Part shown: in pieces, positions 35,619-45,149 of the stretch
Layout: each line of letters starts with the position of its first letter
Position numbering within the stretch: position 1 is the stretch's first letter
Program-made: the position numbers and the translations under genes
Assembly: GCA_943787295.1 (NCBI GenBank)
Contig: CALSLW010000003.1
Location: 62,001 to 126,000 of the forward strand
Source: an uncultured Flavobacteriaceae bacterium
Lineage (GTDB): Bacteria > Bacteroidota > Bacteroidia > Flavobacteriales > Flavobacteriaceae
Reading direction: 5' to 3'
DNA: 64,000 nucleotides
Notes under the pieces: model-generated
The model's input: the letters and a program-made list of their open reading frames with translations, nothing else
Database searches by the model: none
What the model was told of the DNA's origin: nothing

Positions 35619-35626
35619 TATTTTTG
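35619..35626 (+). promoter_or_regulatory. candidate -7 element of purN
   Basis: TATTTTTG matches TAnnTTTG exactly and ends 12 bp before the purN ATG. A TTG at 35592-35594 lies 24 nt upstream, slightly more than usual. Confidence 0.42.
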
Positions 35627-35638
35627 ATTTTTAAAGAT

Positions 35639-36196
35639 ATGGGCAAAAAAATCATCATTTTAGCCTCTGGAGGAGGAACAAATGCACAAAATATTATTCG
35701 GTATTTTGATCAAGACAGCGAGATTAACGTACACAGTGTTTTGTGTAATAGAAAAGAAGCTGGAGTGTATGAGAGGGTAAAAGCGTTAGGAGTACACTCT
35801 CAATGGTTTGATGCCAACAGTGAAGTCTTTTTGCTGGACTATATGGAAGAACACCAACCAGATTTAATTGTTCTAGCGGGTTATCTTAAAAAGATTCCCA
35901 ATGAATTAGTCGAGCTTTATTCCAATAAAATAATCAATATTCATCCAGCATTATTACCCAAGTATGGCGGAAAAGGAATGTATGGGATGCATGTTCACAA
36001 TGCTGTAAAAACTGCAGGGGAAACCCAAAGTGGAATAACCATTCACTATGTAAACCAACATTATGACAAAGGGGGAGTGATTTTACAAAAAGCAGTTTCC
36101 CTTGACCCTCAAGATAGCCCTAGCGAAATTGCGGCTAAAGTGCAGCAACTGGAATATGAGTACTTTCCTGAAGTAATCAAACAACTCCTAAGTTAA
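35639..36196 (+). CDS. purN: phosphoribosylglycinamide formyltransferase
   Basis: This 185-residue GAR transformylase transfers a formyl group from 10-formyltetrahydrofolate in purine synthesis. It starts at ATG 35639 (MGKKIIILASGGGTNAQNI); an upstream in-frame start at 35624 is not supported. SGGGTNAQ binds phosphate, IINIHPALLPKYGGKGMYG holds the catalytic Asn-His, and the final active Asp is in HYVNQHYDKGG. Its stop directly abuts the rnhA ATG. Confidence 0.94.
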   Translation: MGKKIIILASGGGTNAQNIIRYFDQDSEINVHSVLCNRKEAGVYERVKALGVHSQWFDANSEVFLLDYMEEHQPDLIVLAGYLKKIPNELVELYSNKIINIHPALLPKYGGKGMYGMHVHNAVKTAGETQSGITIHYVNQHYDKGGVILQKAVSLDPQDSPSEIAAKVQQLEYEYFPEVIKQLLS

Positions 36197-36670
36197 ATGG
36201 CAGAAATACACATTTATACCGATGGTTCTGCCTTAGGAAATCCGGGTCCAGGGGGTTATGGTATTATTATAGAGTGGGTTGGGAAAGGATACATCAAAGA
36301 ATTTTCCAGAGGGTTTAAACACACTACAAATAATAGAATGGAATTGTGGGCAGTGATTGAAGCACTAGAAAAACTCAAAAAGAAACCCATGGATGTATTG
36401 GTTATTTCTGATTCTAAATATGTCATTGAGGCCATTGATAAAAAATGGGTTTTTGGCTGGGAAAAGAAAAACTTTAAAGGCAAAAAAAATCCAGATTTAT
36501 GGAAGCGATTTCTTAAGATTTACCCCCAGCATAACATTCAATTTCAGTGGGTAAAAGGACATAACGATCACCCTCAAAACGAACGCTGCGACCAGTTAGC
36601 AGTTACCGCGGCAAAGGATATGGCCATTGAACATGACGCTTATTATGAACAATTGTCACAAAAAGCATAG
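36197..36670 (+). CDS. rnhA: ribonuclease HI
   Basis: This 157-residue type 1 RNase H cleaves RNA in RNA-DNA hybrids. Its acidic active site is visible: YTDGSALGNPGPGGYG (first Asp), TTNNRMELWAVIEAL (Glu), ISDSKYVIEAI (Asp) and GHNDHPQNERCDQLA (final His-Asp). A basic protrusion (KKNFKGKKNPDLWKRF) provides substrate binding. It starts at the base after the purN stop, suggesting translational coupling. Confidence 0.95.
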   Translation: MAEIHIYTDGSALGNPGPGGYGIIIEWVGKGYIKEFSRGFKHTTNNRMELWAVIEALEKLKKKPMDVLVISDSKYVIEAIDKKWVFGWEKKNFKGKKNPDLWKRFLKIYPQHNIQFQWVKGHNDHPQNERCDQLAVTAAKDMAIEHDAYYEQLSQKA

Positions 36671-36720
36671 AAATGCAGTCAAATTTTTTTTAGGAAGCAG
36701 AAAGAAGTTTATTTTCGCAT

Positions 36721-37662
36721 ATGAGTAAAAAATTACTTGTCATAGGTACCATGGCCTATGACGCTATAGAAACCCCTTACCATAAAGTAGATCGCATTCT
36801 GGGGGGTGCGGCAACATATATTGCTTTAGCATCTTCTAAATTTTCTGCCCATTGTGGTTTGGTCTCTGTGATAGGAGATGATTTTGCACAGTCTGATATG
36901 GAGAAATTAACTTCACTAGGGGTGAATGCTGATGGCGTTGAAAGAGTTGAAGGTGGAAAAACATTTTTCTGGAGTGGTCGTTATCACGACGATATGAATA
37001 CCAGAACAACCCTAGATACTCAATTGAATGTATTAGAAAGCTTTTCGCCACAGATCCCTGAAGAGTTTAAAGACAGTGAAGTCGTTGTGATAGGTAATCT
37101 GCACCCTGGGGTGCAAAAAATGGCCCTAGATCAATTGACAAACCCCGATAATTTTACCCTTCTCGATTCAATGAATTTTTGGATGGAGCACTTTAGAGAT
37201 ATTTTAGATGAAGTGATTGCTGAGGTAAACTTGATCTCCATTAATGATGAAGAAGCAAGAATTCTAACAGGGGAATTTTCTCTGACCAAAGCAGCCAAAA
37301 AAATCCATGAGATGGGACCGCGTTATGTGATCATCAAAAAAGGAGAGCACGGAGCACAGCTCTATGGCGACGGAAAAGTATTTATTGCCCCTGCTTACCC
37401 TATCGATCAAGTGGTTGACCCCACGGGAGCTGGAGATAGTTTTGCGGGTGGTCTTGCAGGTTTTTTGGCGCAAGCCAAAGAAATTAACTTTGACACCATT
37501 AAGCAAGCCCTAGTTGTGGGCTCTGTTTTTGCTTCTTTTACAGTAGAAGCATTTGGCGTTAAAGCCATTGAAGAAGTAAAAGCTGAAGCCTTGAACGAAA
37601 GAATTCATCGTTTTAGAGAACTAACCAGTTTTGACTGGACTGATAAAACTTTAAGTCTATGA
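36721..37662 (+). CDS. PfkB family carbohydrate/nucleoside kinase
   Basis: This 313-residue ribokinase-like kinase opens with GTMAYDAIETPYHKVDRILGG, a shortened PfkB signature I. Its active-site signature II is DPTGAGDSFAGGLAGFL near residue 235, including the catalytic Asp. The specific substrate cannot be determined; adenosine, ribose or a purine intermediate would fit its coupling to purF. Its stop overlaps the ATG of the PurF gene by 4 bp. Confidence 0.9.
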   Translation: MSKKLLVIGTMAYDAIETPYHKVDRILGGAATYIALASSKFSAHCGLVSVIGDDFAQSDMEKLTSLGVNADGVERVEGGKTFFWSGRYHDDMNTRTTLDTQLNVLESFSPQIPEEFKDSEVVVIGNLHPGVQKMALDQLTNPDNFTLLDSMNFWMEHFRDILDEVIAEVNLISINDEEARILTGEFSLTKAAKKIHEMGPRYVIIKKGEHGAQLYGDGKVFIAPAYPIDQVVDPTGAGDSFAGGLAGFLAQAKEINFDTIKQALVVGSVFASFTVEAFGVKAIEEVKAEALNERIHRFRELTSFDWTDKTLSL

Positions 37663-39554
37663 GTGATGCCATAAAACACGAATGTGGAATTGCCCTTATA
37701 AGGTTGAAAAAACCATTGTCCTATTACAAAGAGAAATATGGAACAGCTCTTTATGGGATTAATAAGATGTATTTAATGATGGAAAAACAGCACAACCGTG
37801 GGCAAGATGGCGCCGGTTTTGCGAGCATTAAATACAATATGGCCCCTGGAGAAAGATATATTAGTCGGGTTCGATCTAGTGCGCAACAACCCATACAAGA
37901 CGTATTTAATCAAATTAGCTCTCGTATTCAAGAAGGCATTGAACAGCGTCCAGAACTTAACGATGATGCAGAATTACTCAAGAACAATGTTCCTTATGTC
38001 GGAGAATTGATGTTAGGACATGTGCGTTATGGAACCTTCGGAAAAAACAGTATTGAAAGTGTTCATCCATTTTTAAGACAAAACAATTGGATGCACCGCA
38101 ATCTAATTGTGGCGGGGAACTTTAACATGACAAATGTCAATGAGTTGTTTCAAAACCTTATTGAGCTAGGTCAGCACCCTAAAGAAAAAGCCGATACCAT
38201 TACTGTAATGGAAAAGATAGGTCACTTTCTAGATGACGCGGTGGCTAAAATATACAAGAAGCTTAAAAAAGAAGGCTTTAATAAATTTGAAGCTTCTCCT
38301 CAAATTGCAGAGCGTTTAAACATTGCCAAAATTTTAAGGAAAGCTGCAAAAAACTGGGATGGCGGCTATGCCATGGCAGGTATGATAGGTCACGGAGATG
38401 CTTTTGTTTTAAGAGATCCTGCAGGGATTAGACCAGCCTATTATTGTGAAAACGATGAAATGGTTGTGGTTGCATCAGAACGTCCTGTGATACAAACTGT
38501 CTTTAATGTACCGCAAGAAACCATTAAAGAACTCACGCCAGGAAATGCAATTATTATTAAAAAATCAGGGAAAGTATCTATTGACCCAGTTTTAGAACCC
38601 CTCGAAAAGAAGGCCTGTTCTTTTGAACGCATTTATTTCTCCAGAGGAAGTGATGCTGCCATCTATACTGAACGAAAGAATTTAGGAGAGCGTCTATTTC
38701 CACAAGTGCTTAGTAGTATTTCACACGACCTTAAAAACACGGTTTTCTCTTATATCCCTAATACGGCAGAAACCTCTTTTTATGGTTTAGTTGGTGCTGC
38801 GCAAAAGCATTTACAGACCCAAATAAGTCAAGAACTTGATCAGGAAGTATTTGATAAAGCAAAGCTTAAAGATCTACTTAATTTAAGCCCACGTATAGAA
38901 AAAATTGCGATCAAAGACGCAAAACTAAGAACCTTTATTACGGCAGATAATAGTCGAGATGATTTAGTCGCACACGTATATGATATTACCTATGGTGTTG
39001 TAAAACCATCAGATAATTTAGTTATAGTCGACGATAGTATTGTTCGAGGAACAACACTAAAGCAAAGTATATTAACGATGCTTAATCGTCTTTCTCCTAA
39101 AAAGATCATTGTTGTTTCTAGTGCTCCACAAATTCGATATCCAGACTGTTATGGAATCGATATGGCAAAGCTCGAAGATTTTATTGCCTTTCAAGCGGCG
39201 ATCGATTTACATAAGGACAAAGGAACCTTAGATGCAACCTTAGATGCTATTTATAAAAACTGTAGAGAGAGTGTAGAGAATAAAGCTTCAGAGGCGGTAA
39301 ATCATGTTAAAGCCTTGTATAGACCTTTTACCCAAGAAGAAGTTTCCGCTAAAATTGCGGCATTACTAACCCATGAATCCATATCATGTGAAGTAAAGAT
39401 CATCTACCAAACGGTAGAAGGATTACATCAATCTTGTCCAGAAAATAAGGGTGATTGGTATTTTACAGGGGATTATCCGACACCAGGTGGTAATCGCGTT
39501 GTAAACAGGGCATTTATGAACTTTTATGAAGGAAAATCAGAAAGAGCCTATTAG
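37659..39554 (+). CDS. long amidophosphoribosyltransferase (PurF-like)
   Basis: This 631-residue protein has an N-terminal class II glutamine amidotransferase (catalytic Cys9 in HECGIALIR, so eight residues would be removed; also HNRGQDGAGFAS and GHVRYGTFG). A C-terminal phosphoribosyltransferase domain carries the PRPP loop LVIVDDSIVRGTTLKQS near 465. It would make 5-phosphoribosylamine, the first purine step. It is about 130-160 residues longer than standard PurF, with extra sequence in the middle and at the end. A canonical PurF elsewhere cannot be excluded. It is coupled to the PfkB gene and ends before two hairpin terminators. Confidence 0.88.
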   Translation: MSDAIKHECGIALIRLKKPLSYYKEKYGTALYGINKMYLMMEKQHNRGQDGAGFASIKYNMAPGERYISRVRSSAQQPIQDVFNQISSRIQEGIEQRPELNDDAELLKNNVPYVGELMLGHVRYGTFGKNSIESVHPFLRQNNWMHRNLIVAGNFNMTNVNELFQNLIELGQHPKEKADTITVMEKIGHFLDDAVAKIYKKLKKEGFNKFEASPQIAERLNIAKILRKAAKNWDGGYAMAGMIGHGDAFVLRDPAGIRPAYYCENDEMVVVASERPVIQTVFNVPQETIKELTPGNAIIIKKSGKVSIDPVLEPLEKKACSFERIYFSRGSDAAIYTERKNLGERLFPQVLSSISHDLKNTVFSYIPNTAETSFYGLVGAAQKHLQTQISQELDQEVFDKAKLKDLLNLSPRIEKIAIKDAKLRTFITADNSRDDLVAHVYDITYGVVKPSDNLVIVDDSIVRGTTLKQSILTMLNRLSPKKIIVVSSAPQIRYPDCYGIDMAKLEDFIAFQAAIDLHKDKGTLDATLDAIYKNCRESVENKASEAVNHVKALYRPFTQEEVSAKIAALLTHESISCEVKIIYQTVEGLHQSCPENKGDWYFTGDYPTPGGNRVVNRAFMNFYEGKSERAY

Positions 39555-39670
39555 CATTTAATCGGTTAAAAATGCATTTCATCGATTTTTTCAGATAAGA
39601 CGAACCAGAAATTGCACTTTTACATCACCAGAACATAAGTAGGTTAAGTTCATGGTAAGATTTGGGGCAA

Positions 39671-39698
39671 AAAAGGAGGAATTTATTCCTCCTTTTTT
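39671..39698 (+). terminator. intrinsic terminator of the PurF gene
   Basis: GGAGGAA (39675-39681) pairs with TTCCTCC (39686-39692) around TTTA, extended by flanking A/T pairs and followed by TTTTTT. It lies 120 bp after the stop. Flanking As mean it could work in both directions. Confidence 0.85.
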
Positions 39699-39717
39699 AT
39701 TTTACTTCAGTTTGAAG

Positions 39718-39744
39718 CAAAAAAAAGAGGGCGCTAGGCCCTCT
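39718..39744 (-). terminator. intrinsic terminator of the sod gene
   Basis: On the minus strand AGAGGGC pairs with GCCCTCT (39726-39732 and 39738-39744) around a 5-nt loop and is followed by a run of T (plus-strand A run 39718-39726). It begins about 20 bp after the sod stop codon. Confidence 0.85.
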
Positions 39745-39766
39745 CTTAATTTATAATTGTGATGTT

Positions 39767-40375
39767 TTATGCATGTTTAGCATAAAGGGCACTAACAGCT
39801 TCCCAGTTCACTACATTAAAAAATGCATTGATATAATCTGGACGTCTATTTTGATAGTTTAAGTAGTAAGCGTGTTCCCATACATCTAAACCTAAAATAG
39901 GAGTACCGTCGCATGCAACACCTGGCATTAATGGATTGTCTTGATTAGGAGTTGAGCAAACTTCTACTTTTCCTCCTTTGTGAACACATAGCCATGCCCA
40001 TCCAGAACCAAAACGCGTTGCTGCTGCTTTACTAAAAGCATCTTTAAAAGAGTCAAATGATCCAAAGGCCGCATCAATTGCTGCAGCTAAGTCACCTGTA
40101 GGTGCTCCACCAGCATTAGGTGCCATTGTTGACCAGAAAAGAGAGTGATTGTAAAATCCGCCACCATTATTGCGTACAGCGCCGTTGTTTAAATCGAGTC
40201 CTGTTAAAATGTCCTCAATTGATTTTCCTTCTAAATCTGTTCCTGCTATCGCATTATTTAGATTAGTAGTGTATCCATTGTGGTGTTTCCCGTGATGGAT
40301 TTCCATTGTACGTGCATCAATATGCGGTTCTAGTGCATCATGTGAATAAGGAAGTTGTGGTAATTCAAAAGCCAT
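39767..40375 (-). CDS. sodB: superoxide dismutase (Fe/Mn family)
   Basis: This 202-residue superoxide dismutase has metal ligands His27 (IHHGKHH), a second His in YNHSLFW, and the Asp and His in [18 protein letters not shown]. The GGG/GAPTG-like segment ([10 protein letters not shown]) and length fit the combined iron/manganese family; the metal cannot be decided by eye. It is monocistronic, with its own promoter element and terminator. No signal peptide is seen, so it is cytoplasmic. Confidence 0.95.
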   Translation of the reverse strand: MAFELPQLPYSHDALEPHIDARTMEIHHGKHHNGYTTNLNNAIAGTDLEGKSIEDILTGLDLNNGAVRNNGGGFYNHSLFWSTMAPNAGGAPTGDLAAAIDAAFGSFDSFKDAFSKAAATRFGSGWAWLCVHKGGKVEVCSTPNQDNPLMPGVACDGTPILGLDVWEHAYYLNYQNRRPDYINAFFNVVNWEAVSALYAKHA

Positions 40376-40402
40376 ATCTTTTTTTTTAATTCATTAATGG
40401 TA

Positions 40403-40410
40403 CAAATCTA
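40403..40410 (-). promoter_or_regulatory. candidate -7 element of sod
   Basis: The minus strand reads TAGATTTG, an exact TAnnTTTG match 27 bp upstream of the sod ATG. No -33 TTG is found. Confidence 0.42.
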
Positions 40411-40437
40411 AAGATTAATTACATTTAATGCATCATC

Positions 40438-43400
40438 ATGACTAAGGACATTCCAGCACCATTTCAAATTTATAACGCCTCTGCAGGATCAGGAAAAACT
40501 TTCTTATTGGTTCAAAAGTATCTACTGAGACTTTTAAGTGGCCGTTCTGACGAATATTTTAATCGTATGCTAGCCTTGACCTTTACGAATAAGGCGGTCT
40601 TTGAGATGAAGTATCGAATCTTATTACAATTGCACGAGTTCGCTTTTTCTGATCTTAAACTAGATGATGATCCCATGGTGAAAACTTTGCTGGAAAAATT
40701 ATCCATTAGTCCTAAAGAGTTAAAACAAAGAGCAGAAAGAAGCCTAAAAGTTATTCTACATGATTATGCTGCATTTGATGTAATTACACTAGATAGTTTT
40801 ACCCATAGGGTCATTAGAACTTTCGCAAAAGATTTAGGCTTAGCCTATAACTTTGATGTTGTTTTAGAGGTTCAAGATTTTTTAGAACAAATCGTTGATC
40901 GTGTTTTAGATCGAGTGGGAAAGCAACCTGAACTTACACAAACACTAGTAGAATTTACTTTTGAAAAAATGGATGACGATGGTACATCTAGCTGGGAGTT
41001 AAGACAAAATTTATTGAATGCTGCAGAATTGCTGCTGAATGAAAACGATAGAATTCAGGTTCAAAAAATAGCAGCAATGTCTTCGCTTGAAAGAAAAAGC
41101 CAACAAGCATTTTTAAAGCAAAAGCATAATGAGCTAATCCTTTCTTTGACCAGTATTGGGAAACAAATGCTTTTATTATTTCAAGAAAATGGTTTAAATG
41201 CTTCTCACTTTAATAGGGGAACTCTTTTCAATCGTTTTTCGAATTTAGCCAAAGGAGAGTTTAAGGATTTTGACAAAGGGCAGTTGTATCAAAACATATT
41301 GGGTGGAAAGCCTCTCTATCCAAAAAAAGTTCCTGCAGATATACAAAGATGTATCGATGGTTTGTCAGATACAATCAAAGAAAACTTTGAAAAAGCATTG
41401 GGCTTCTTTTTCAAATTGCAATTAATCAAGGACATTAAAAAGCAGTGGATTCCATTAAATCTTTTAACCACCTTGTCAAAAGAGTTGGATGCTTACCAAA
41501 ATGAAACCAATAAGGTTTTGCTCTCTACCTTTAACGAACGTATTGCCAAAGAAATTTTACTGCAACCCACCCCTTATATTTATGAACGACTAGGAGAAAA
41601 CTACCGTCACTATTTTTTAGATGAATTCCAAGACACCTCTTCCTTACAATGGAAAAATTTAATCCCACTTATTGAAACAGCTTTAACCAGTTTAAATGAA
41701 GATGATCGCACAGGAAGCCTGTTGTTAGTAGGTGACCCAAAACAATCTATTTATCGCTGGCGAGGAGGGGATGTCAACCAATTCATCGATTTGATTAATC
41801 TAAAGCCCCCTTTCCAGATTAAAAAAAAGGTCAATGCTTTAAAAACAAATTATCGAAGTTCAAAAAGTGTGGTTGCTTTTAATAACGCTTTGTATCAATG
41901 TTTGACACAACATTTAGAATATCCAGAGAATAAAAAGTTGTTTGGGAAATTTGCGCAACAAGATTTTTTTTCAGAGGAAGAAGGCTATGTCAAATTGACA
42001 TTTTTTCCAGACGAAAATCCCTTTGAAGAAAACCCCTACACTAAACGCATTATTGCAGACATAAAACAATGTGAGAAACAAGGCTATTCACTTAATGATA
42101 TGGTAGTCCTTGTGCGAAAGAAAAAACAAGCAGAGCGTGTCGCAAAAGATTTATCTGCTGCAAATATCCCGACAATTACAAGCAGTTCGCTGCAGTTAGA
42201 GGAGAATGATCAAGTAAAGTTTTTGGCCTCATTACTACAGCTAAACTTTAACCCTAGGGATTTAGAATGCAAAAAAGAGCATCTAACATTTTTGTATCCA
42301 CATAAAGAAAGAGAAGAAGATTTACATCAATTTCTTTTTGAGAGAATTCCACGTCGTTTAGAAGAAATATGGCAAGAAGAGGGGATTGCATTTAATTTTA
42401 GTTTTTTTGATCATCGCAATCTCAATACTGTCTTGCAAAAAGCATGTTTTTTATTTCCTCGAATAGAAATTGAAAACCCATATGTAAAGGCATTCTTAGA
42501 TTTAGTATTTGACTTCAGTCAAAAAGAACAAGCCGATTCATTGTCGTTTTTAAATTTTTGGAACAAGAAAAAAGAGGCGCATAAACTCTCCATTCCAGAA
42601 GATAGTATAGGAGTGAAAATCCTTACAATCCATCAAGCCAAAGGCTTAGAATACCCCATTGTTTTCTTTCCATATGCAGACAGTTTAATTCAAACAAATC
42701 ATCAAGAAAAAGTCTGGTTATCGACTCAGTCTATTTTAGGAGATCAGTTATCACTCGCATGGGTGGGATATTCTAAAAAGCTATTAAATTATGGGCCAGA
42801 AGGAGAACACGCCTACCATAAAAAAAGGCAAGAAGTAGAGATGGATGCATGGAATGTTTTCTATGTTGCTACCACAAGAGCAAGTCAGCAACTGTATCTT
42901 TATGCCAATGAAAAAAACAAAGAAAAGGACAGCTATGTCAAGGTCTTAAATGATTCCATTCCTAATAAACAAGTAGAATGCGATCAAGGTATAATGCACG
43001 AATGGGGAAGCCTTACCTTTCTCTCTTCTAAAAATAAGGATAAGGCTTCGCCAAAGAAAAACACTTTTGAGCGGATACAAACAGCTTACCCCTATGAGCA
43101 AAAACTTGTTTTGCAAATGCCTCAAAGTGAAGCCAGAGAACAGGCAAGACTTTTAGGACTACGTATTCATGATTTACTGGGTAAAATAAATTATCAAGAT
43201 GAGGTAGAAAGCGTCCTAGCTGCAGCTTATCTTCAAGGGGAAATTACTCAAGAAGAGCAGGTTAAACTTTTTGATCTATTTGTACAACTAATGCAAAATG
43301 ATAAAATAAATCGCTTTTATTCAAGGGATTATAAGGTCTTTAATGAAAAAGCTATTTTGGTTCCACAACAAAAAGTACTTCGTCCAGACAGGGTAGGTGT

Positions 43401-43581
43401 GGGAGAAAAAGAGGCCTATGTAATTGATTATAAAACTGGAAAACCAAAACCAGAACATACTACTCAAGTTTTAGCTTATGCTGAGTGGATAAAAAAAGTC
43501 ACACAAAAAAAAGTAAGTGTGTTTTTAGTTTACTTAGATATAGAAGCAGATAATTGCTTTGATGTGGTACCAATTTCCTAA
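40438..43581 (+). CDS. AddA-like UvrD-type helicase-nuclease
   Basis: This 1047-residue protein combines a superfamily 1A helicase and a nuclease for double-strand-break end processing. Helicase motifs are Walker A ASAGSGKTFLL (about residues 14-24), LDEFQDTSSLQW (motif II), VGDPKQSIYRWRGGD (motif III), TNYRSSKSVV, ILTIHQAKGLEYPIVFFPY (motif V) and YVATTRA (motif VI). The C-terminus has the RecB-type PD-(D/E)xK core RPDRVGVGEKEAYVIDYKTG. It is shorter than Bacillus AddA. The OmpA gene separates it from the AddB-like gene, so the pair is interrupted but co-oriented. Confidence 0.92.
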   Translation: MTKDIPAPFQIYNASAGSGKTFLLVQKYLLRLLSGRSDEYFNRMLALTFTNKAVFEMKYRILLQLHEFAFSDLKLDDDPMVKTLLEKLSISPKELKQRAERSLKVILHDYAAFDVITLDSFTHRVIRTFAKDLGLAYNFDVVLEVQDFLEQIVDRVLDRVGKQPELTQTLVEFTFEKMDDDGTSSWELRQNLLNAAELLLNENDRIQVQKIAAMSSLERKSQQAFLKQKHNELILSLTSIGKQMLLLFQENGLNASHFNRGTLFNRFSNLAKGEFKDFDKGQLYQNILGGKPLYPKKVPADIQRCIDGLSDTIKENFEKALGFFFKLQLIKDIKKQWIPLNLLTTLSKELDAYQNETNKVLLSTFNERIAKEILLQPTPYIYERLGENYRHYFLDEFQDTSSLQWKNLIPLIETALTSLNEDDRTGSLLLVGDPKQSIYRWRGGDVNQFIDLINLKPPFQIKKKVNALKTNYRSSKSVVAFNNALYQCLTQHLEYPENKKLFGKFAQQDFFSEEEGYVKLTFFPDENPFEENPYTKRIIADIKQCEKQGYSLNDMVVLVRKKKQAERVAKDLSAANIPTITSSSLQLEENDQVKFLASLLQLNFNPRDLECKKEHLTFLYPHKEREEDLHQFLFERIPRRLEEIWQEEGIAFNFSFFDHRNLNTVLQKACFLFPRIEIENPYVKAFLDLVFDFSQKEQADSLSFLNFWNKKKEAHKLSIPEDSIGVKILTIHQAKGLEYPIVFFPYADSLIQTNHQEKVWLSTQSILGDQLSLAWVGYSKKLLNYGPEGEHAYHKKRQEVEMDAWNVFYVATTRASQQLYLYANEKNKEKDSYVKVLNDSIPNKQVECDQGIMHEWGSLTFLSSKNKDKASPKKNTFERIQTAYPYEQKLVLQMPQSEAREQARLLGLRIHDLLGKINYQDEVESVLAAAYLQGEITQEEQVKLFDLFVQLMQNDKINRFYSRDYKVFNEKAILVPQQKVLRPDRVGVGEKEAYVIDYKTGKPKPEHTTQVLAYAEWIKKVTQKKVSVFLVYLDIEADNCFDVVPIS

Positions 43582-43613
43582 AGTATAAGTTGTAAGATTA
43601 GGCCCAAAAATAC

Positions 43614-43644
43614 TTTGAATCTTCGCTAATATCTGTTATTTTTG
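43614..43644 (+). promoter_or_regulatory. Bacteroidota-type promoter of the OmpA gene
   Basis: TTTG (43614-43617) is followed by exactly 19 nt and TATTTTTG (43637-43644), an exact match to both elements of the Bacteroidota consensus. The -7 element ends 19 bp before the ATG. Confidence 0.8.
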
Positions 43645-43663
43645 CTAAAACTAATAGCGTAAG

Positions 43664-45034
43664 ATGAAAATAATAAGTAGATGTTTAATCATTGCTTTTG
43701 CAATGGTTATTTCGAATCTGGCTTTTGCCCAAGACGAAAACAATCCATGGGTTGTAAGTATAGCAACAAATGCCATTGATACCTATCCAACGGGTAAAAC
43801 TGGTAGTCAGGTTATAGGAAATACTGGAAATCTTTTCCAAGACTTTTATAACACAGACAACTGGAATTATTTATCTGCAATCACAACATTAGGAGTAAGT
43901 AGAAATTTTACCGAAGGCTTTTCTTTAGCTGGACGTTTTAGTTTTAACGAACTAACTAATTTTGGTGGTGAAAAAACGGGGGATAATTTAGTTTATAATT
44001 CCTTTGATTTAGTACTGAGAAATTCACTTGTAGGGAAAAGTTCAACTTGGGAGCCTTTCACCGAAGCTGGTGGTGGATATATTGTATTGGGAGATGGTGA
44101 ATCTTTCCACTTTACCCTTGGTGCTGGTCTTGCATATTGGGCAAACGAAAACATCGGTTTATCTTACCAAGTGAATTATAAAGATGCTTTTGAGTTAAAC
44201 GGAGTTGCTCATTTCCAACATCAACTAGGAGTTAACATCAAATTTGGCGGCGTTGATACAGATGGTGACGGAATATATGACAAATTCGATGCATGTCCAG
44301 AGGTCGCAGGTCTTGAAGAATTTCAAGGATGCCCTGACACAGACGGAGACGGGATTACAGATGCAGAAGATGCATGCCCAAAACGTGCTGGTTCTATAGA
44401 AATGAATGGATGTCCTGATACAGATGGCGATGGTCTTTCTGATATTGAAGACGCTTGTCCTAATCGTCCTGGTTCTGTAGAAATGGGTGGATGTCCAGAT
44501 ACAGACGGTGACGGTATCAACGATAAAGACGATGCTTGTCCAGATCAAGCTGGTCCTTCTGAAAACAATGGATGCCCTTGGCCAGATGCTGACGGTGACG
44601 GTGTTGCAGATAAAGATGATGCCTGTCCAGAATTAGCTGGTATTGCAGCAAACAATGGTTGCCCAGAGTTACCACAAGATGTTGTTTCAACCCTTAATGA
44701 AGAAGGCTCAATGATTCGCTTTAAAGCTGAATCTGCTGTTATCGTAGGTGATGACTCTGCTGCAGTAATCACTAAAATTAAAGGGATCCTAGATAGCTAC
44801 CCAACCTATTATTTTGTTGTTGAAGGTCATGCCTCTAGCGACGGAAGTACAGGGTATAACCAAAAACTTTCTCAAGAGCGTGCAGATGCTGTACAAGCTG
44901 CTTTAATTGCTGCTGGTGCTGATGCCTCTCGTGTTTCTACTATTGCATTTGGTGAAGAAAGACCTATTGGTGACAACAATACTGCTAAAGGAAGAAAAGT
45001 CAATAGACGCGTACAATTCGCTGTTGGGAAATAA
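43664..45034 (+). CDS. OmpA-family outer membrane protein with thrombospondin type 3 repeats
   Basis: This 456-residue protein has a signal peptide (residues 1-22, ending NLAFAQ) and an N-terminal beta-barrel-like region (about 23-190, alternating strands, ending with the aromatic YQVNYKDAF stretch). Five calcium-binding thrombospondin type 3 repeats (about 198-334, [11 protein letters not shown] loops and GCP ends) follow. The OmpA peptidoglycan-binding domain closes it (about 345-456; [36 protein letters not shown]). It anchors outer membrane to cell wall. It has its own strong promoter and terminator although it sits inside the AddA/AddB region. Confidence 0.94.
   Translation: MKIISRCLIIAFAMVISNLAFAQDENNPWVVSIATNAIDTYPTGKTGSQVIGNTGNLFQDFYNTDNWNYLSAITTLGVSRNFTEGFSLAGRFSFNELTNFGGEKTGDNLVYNSFDLVLRNSLVGKSSTWEPFTEAGGGYIVLGDGESFHFTLGAGLAYWANENIGLSYQVNYKDAFELNGVAHFQHQLGVNIKFGGVDTDGDGIYDKFDACPEVAGLEEFQGCPDTDGDGITDAEDACPKRAGSIEMNGCPDTDGDGLSDIEDACPNRPGSVEMGGCPDTDGDGINDKDDACPDQAGPSENNGCPWPDADGDGVADKDDACPELAGIAANNGCPELPQDVVSTLNEEGSMIRFKAESAVIVGDDSAAVITKIKGILDSYPTYYFVVEGHASSDGSTGYNQKLSQERADAVQAALIAAGADASRVSTIAFGEERPIGDNNTAKGRKVNRRVQFAVGK
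44255..44665 (+). repeat. tandem TSP3 repeat coding array (81-nt period)
   Basis: Five in-frame copies start at 44255, 44336, 44417, 44498 and 44585, spaced 81, 81, 81 and 87 nt, i.e. 27 and 29 residues. Each encodes D-[TA]-D-G-D-G and ends G-C-P. It is an amino-acid repeat inside the OmpA gene, with drift at the DNA level, not a CRISPR array. Confidence 0.9.
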
Positions 45035-45058
45035 GACTTCTTTTATTCTATAAGATCT

Positions 45059-45089
45059 AAATGCCTTGGTTATCCAAGGCATTTTTTTT
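45059..45089 (+). terminator. intrinsic terminator of the OmpA gene
   Basis: A 10-bp stem (45060-45069 with 45074-45083), a TTAT loop and an eight-T run to 45089. It lies 25 bp after the OmpA stop. It isolates OmpA transcription from the following AddB-like gene. Confidence 0.9.
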
Positions 45090-45149
45090 CTCCTAATTTC
45101 AAAAGGAGTTAAGTCTTTTTCTTATTTTACCTCCTAAATCAATTTCATT

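Noticed and set aside
44225..44548. Antisense open frames across the TSP3 repeats
   Set aside because: The repeating GAT-ACA-GAT codons have few stops in reverse; the sense frame carries a full OmpA protein with signal peptide, promoter and terminator.
44255..44665. Possible CRISPR-like repeat array
   Set aside because: Units of 81-87 nt are in frame, code for TSP3 repeats, drift in sequence and lack distinct spacers or Cas genes.
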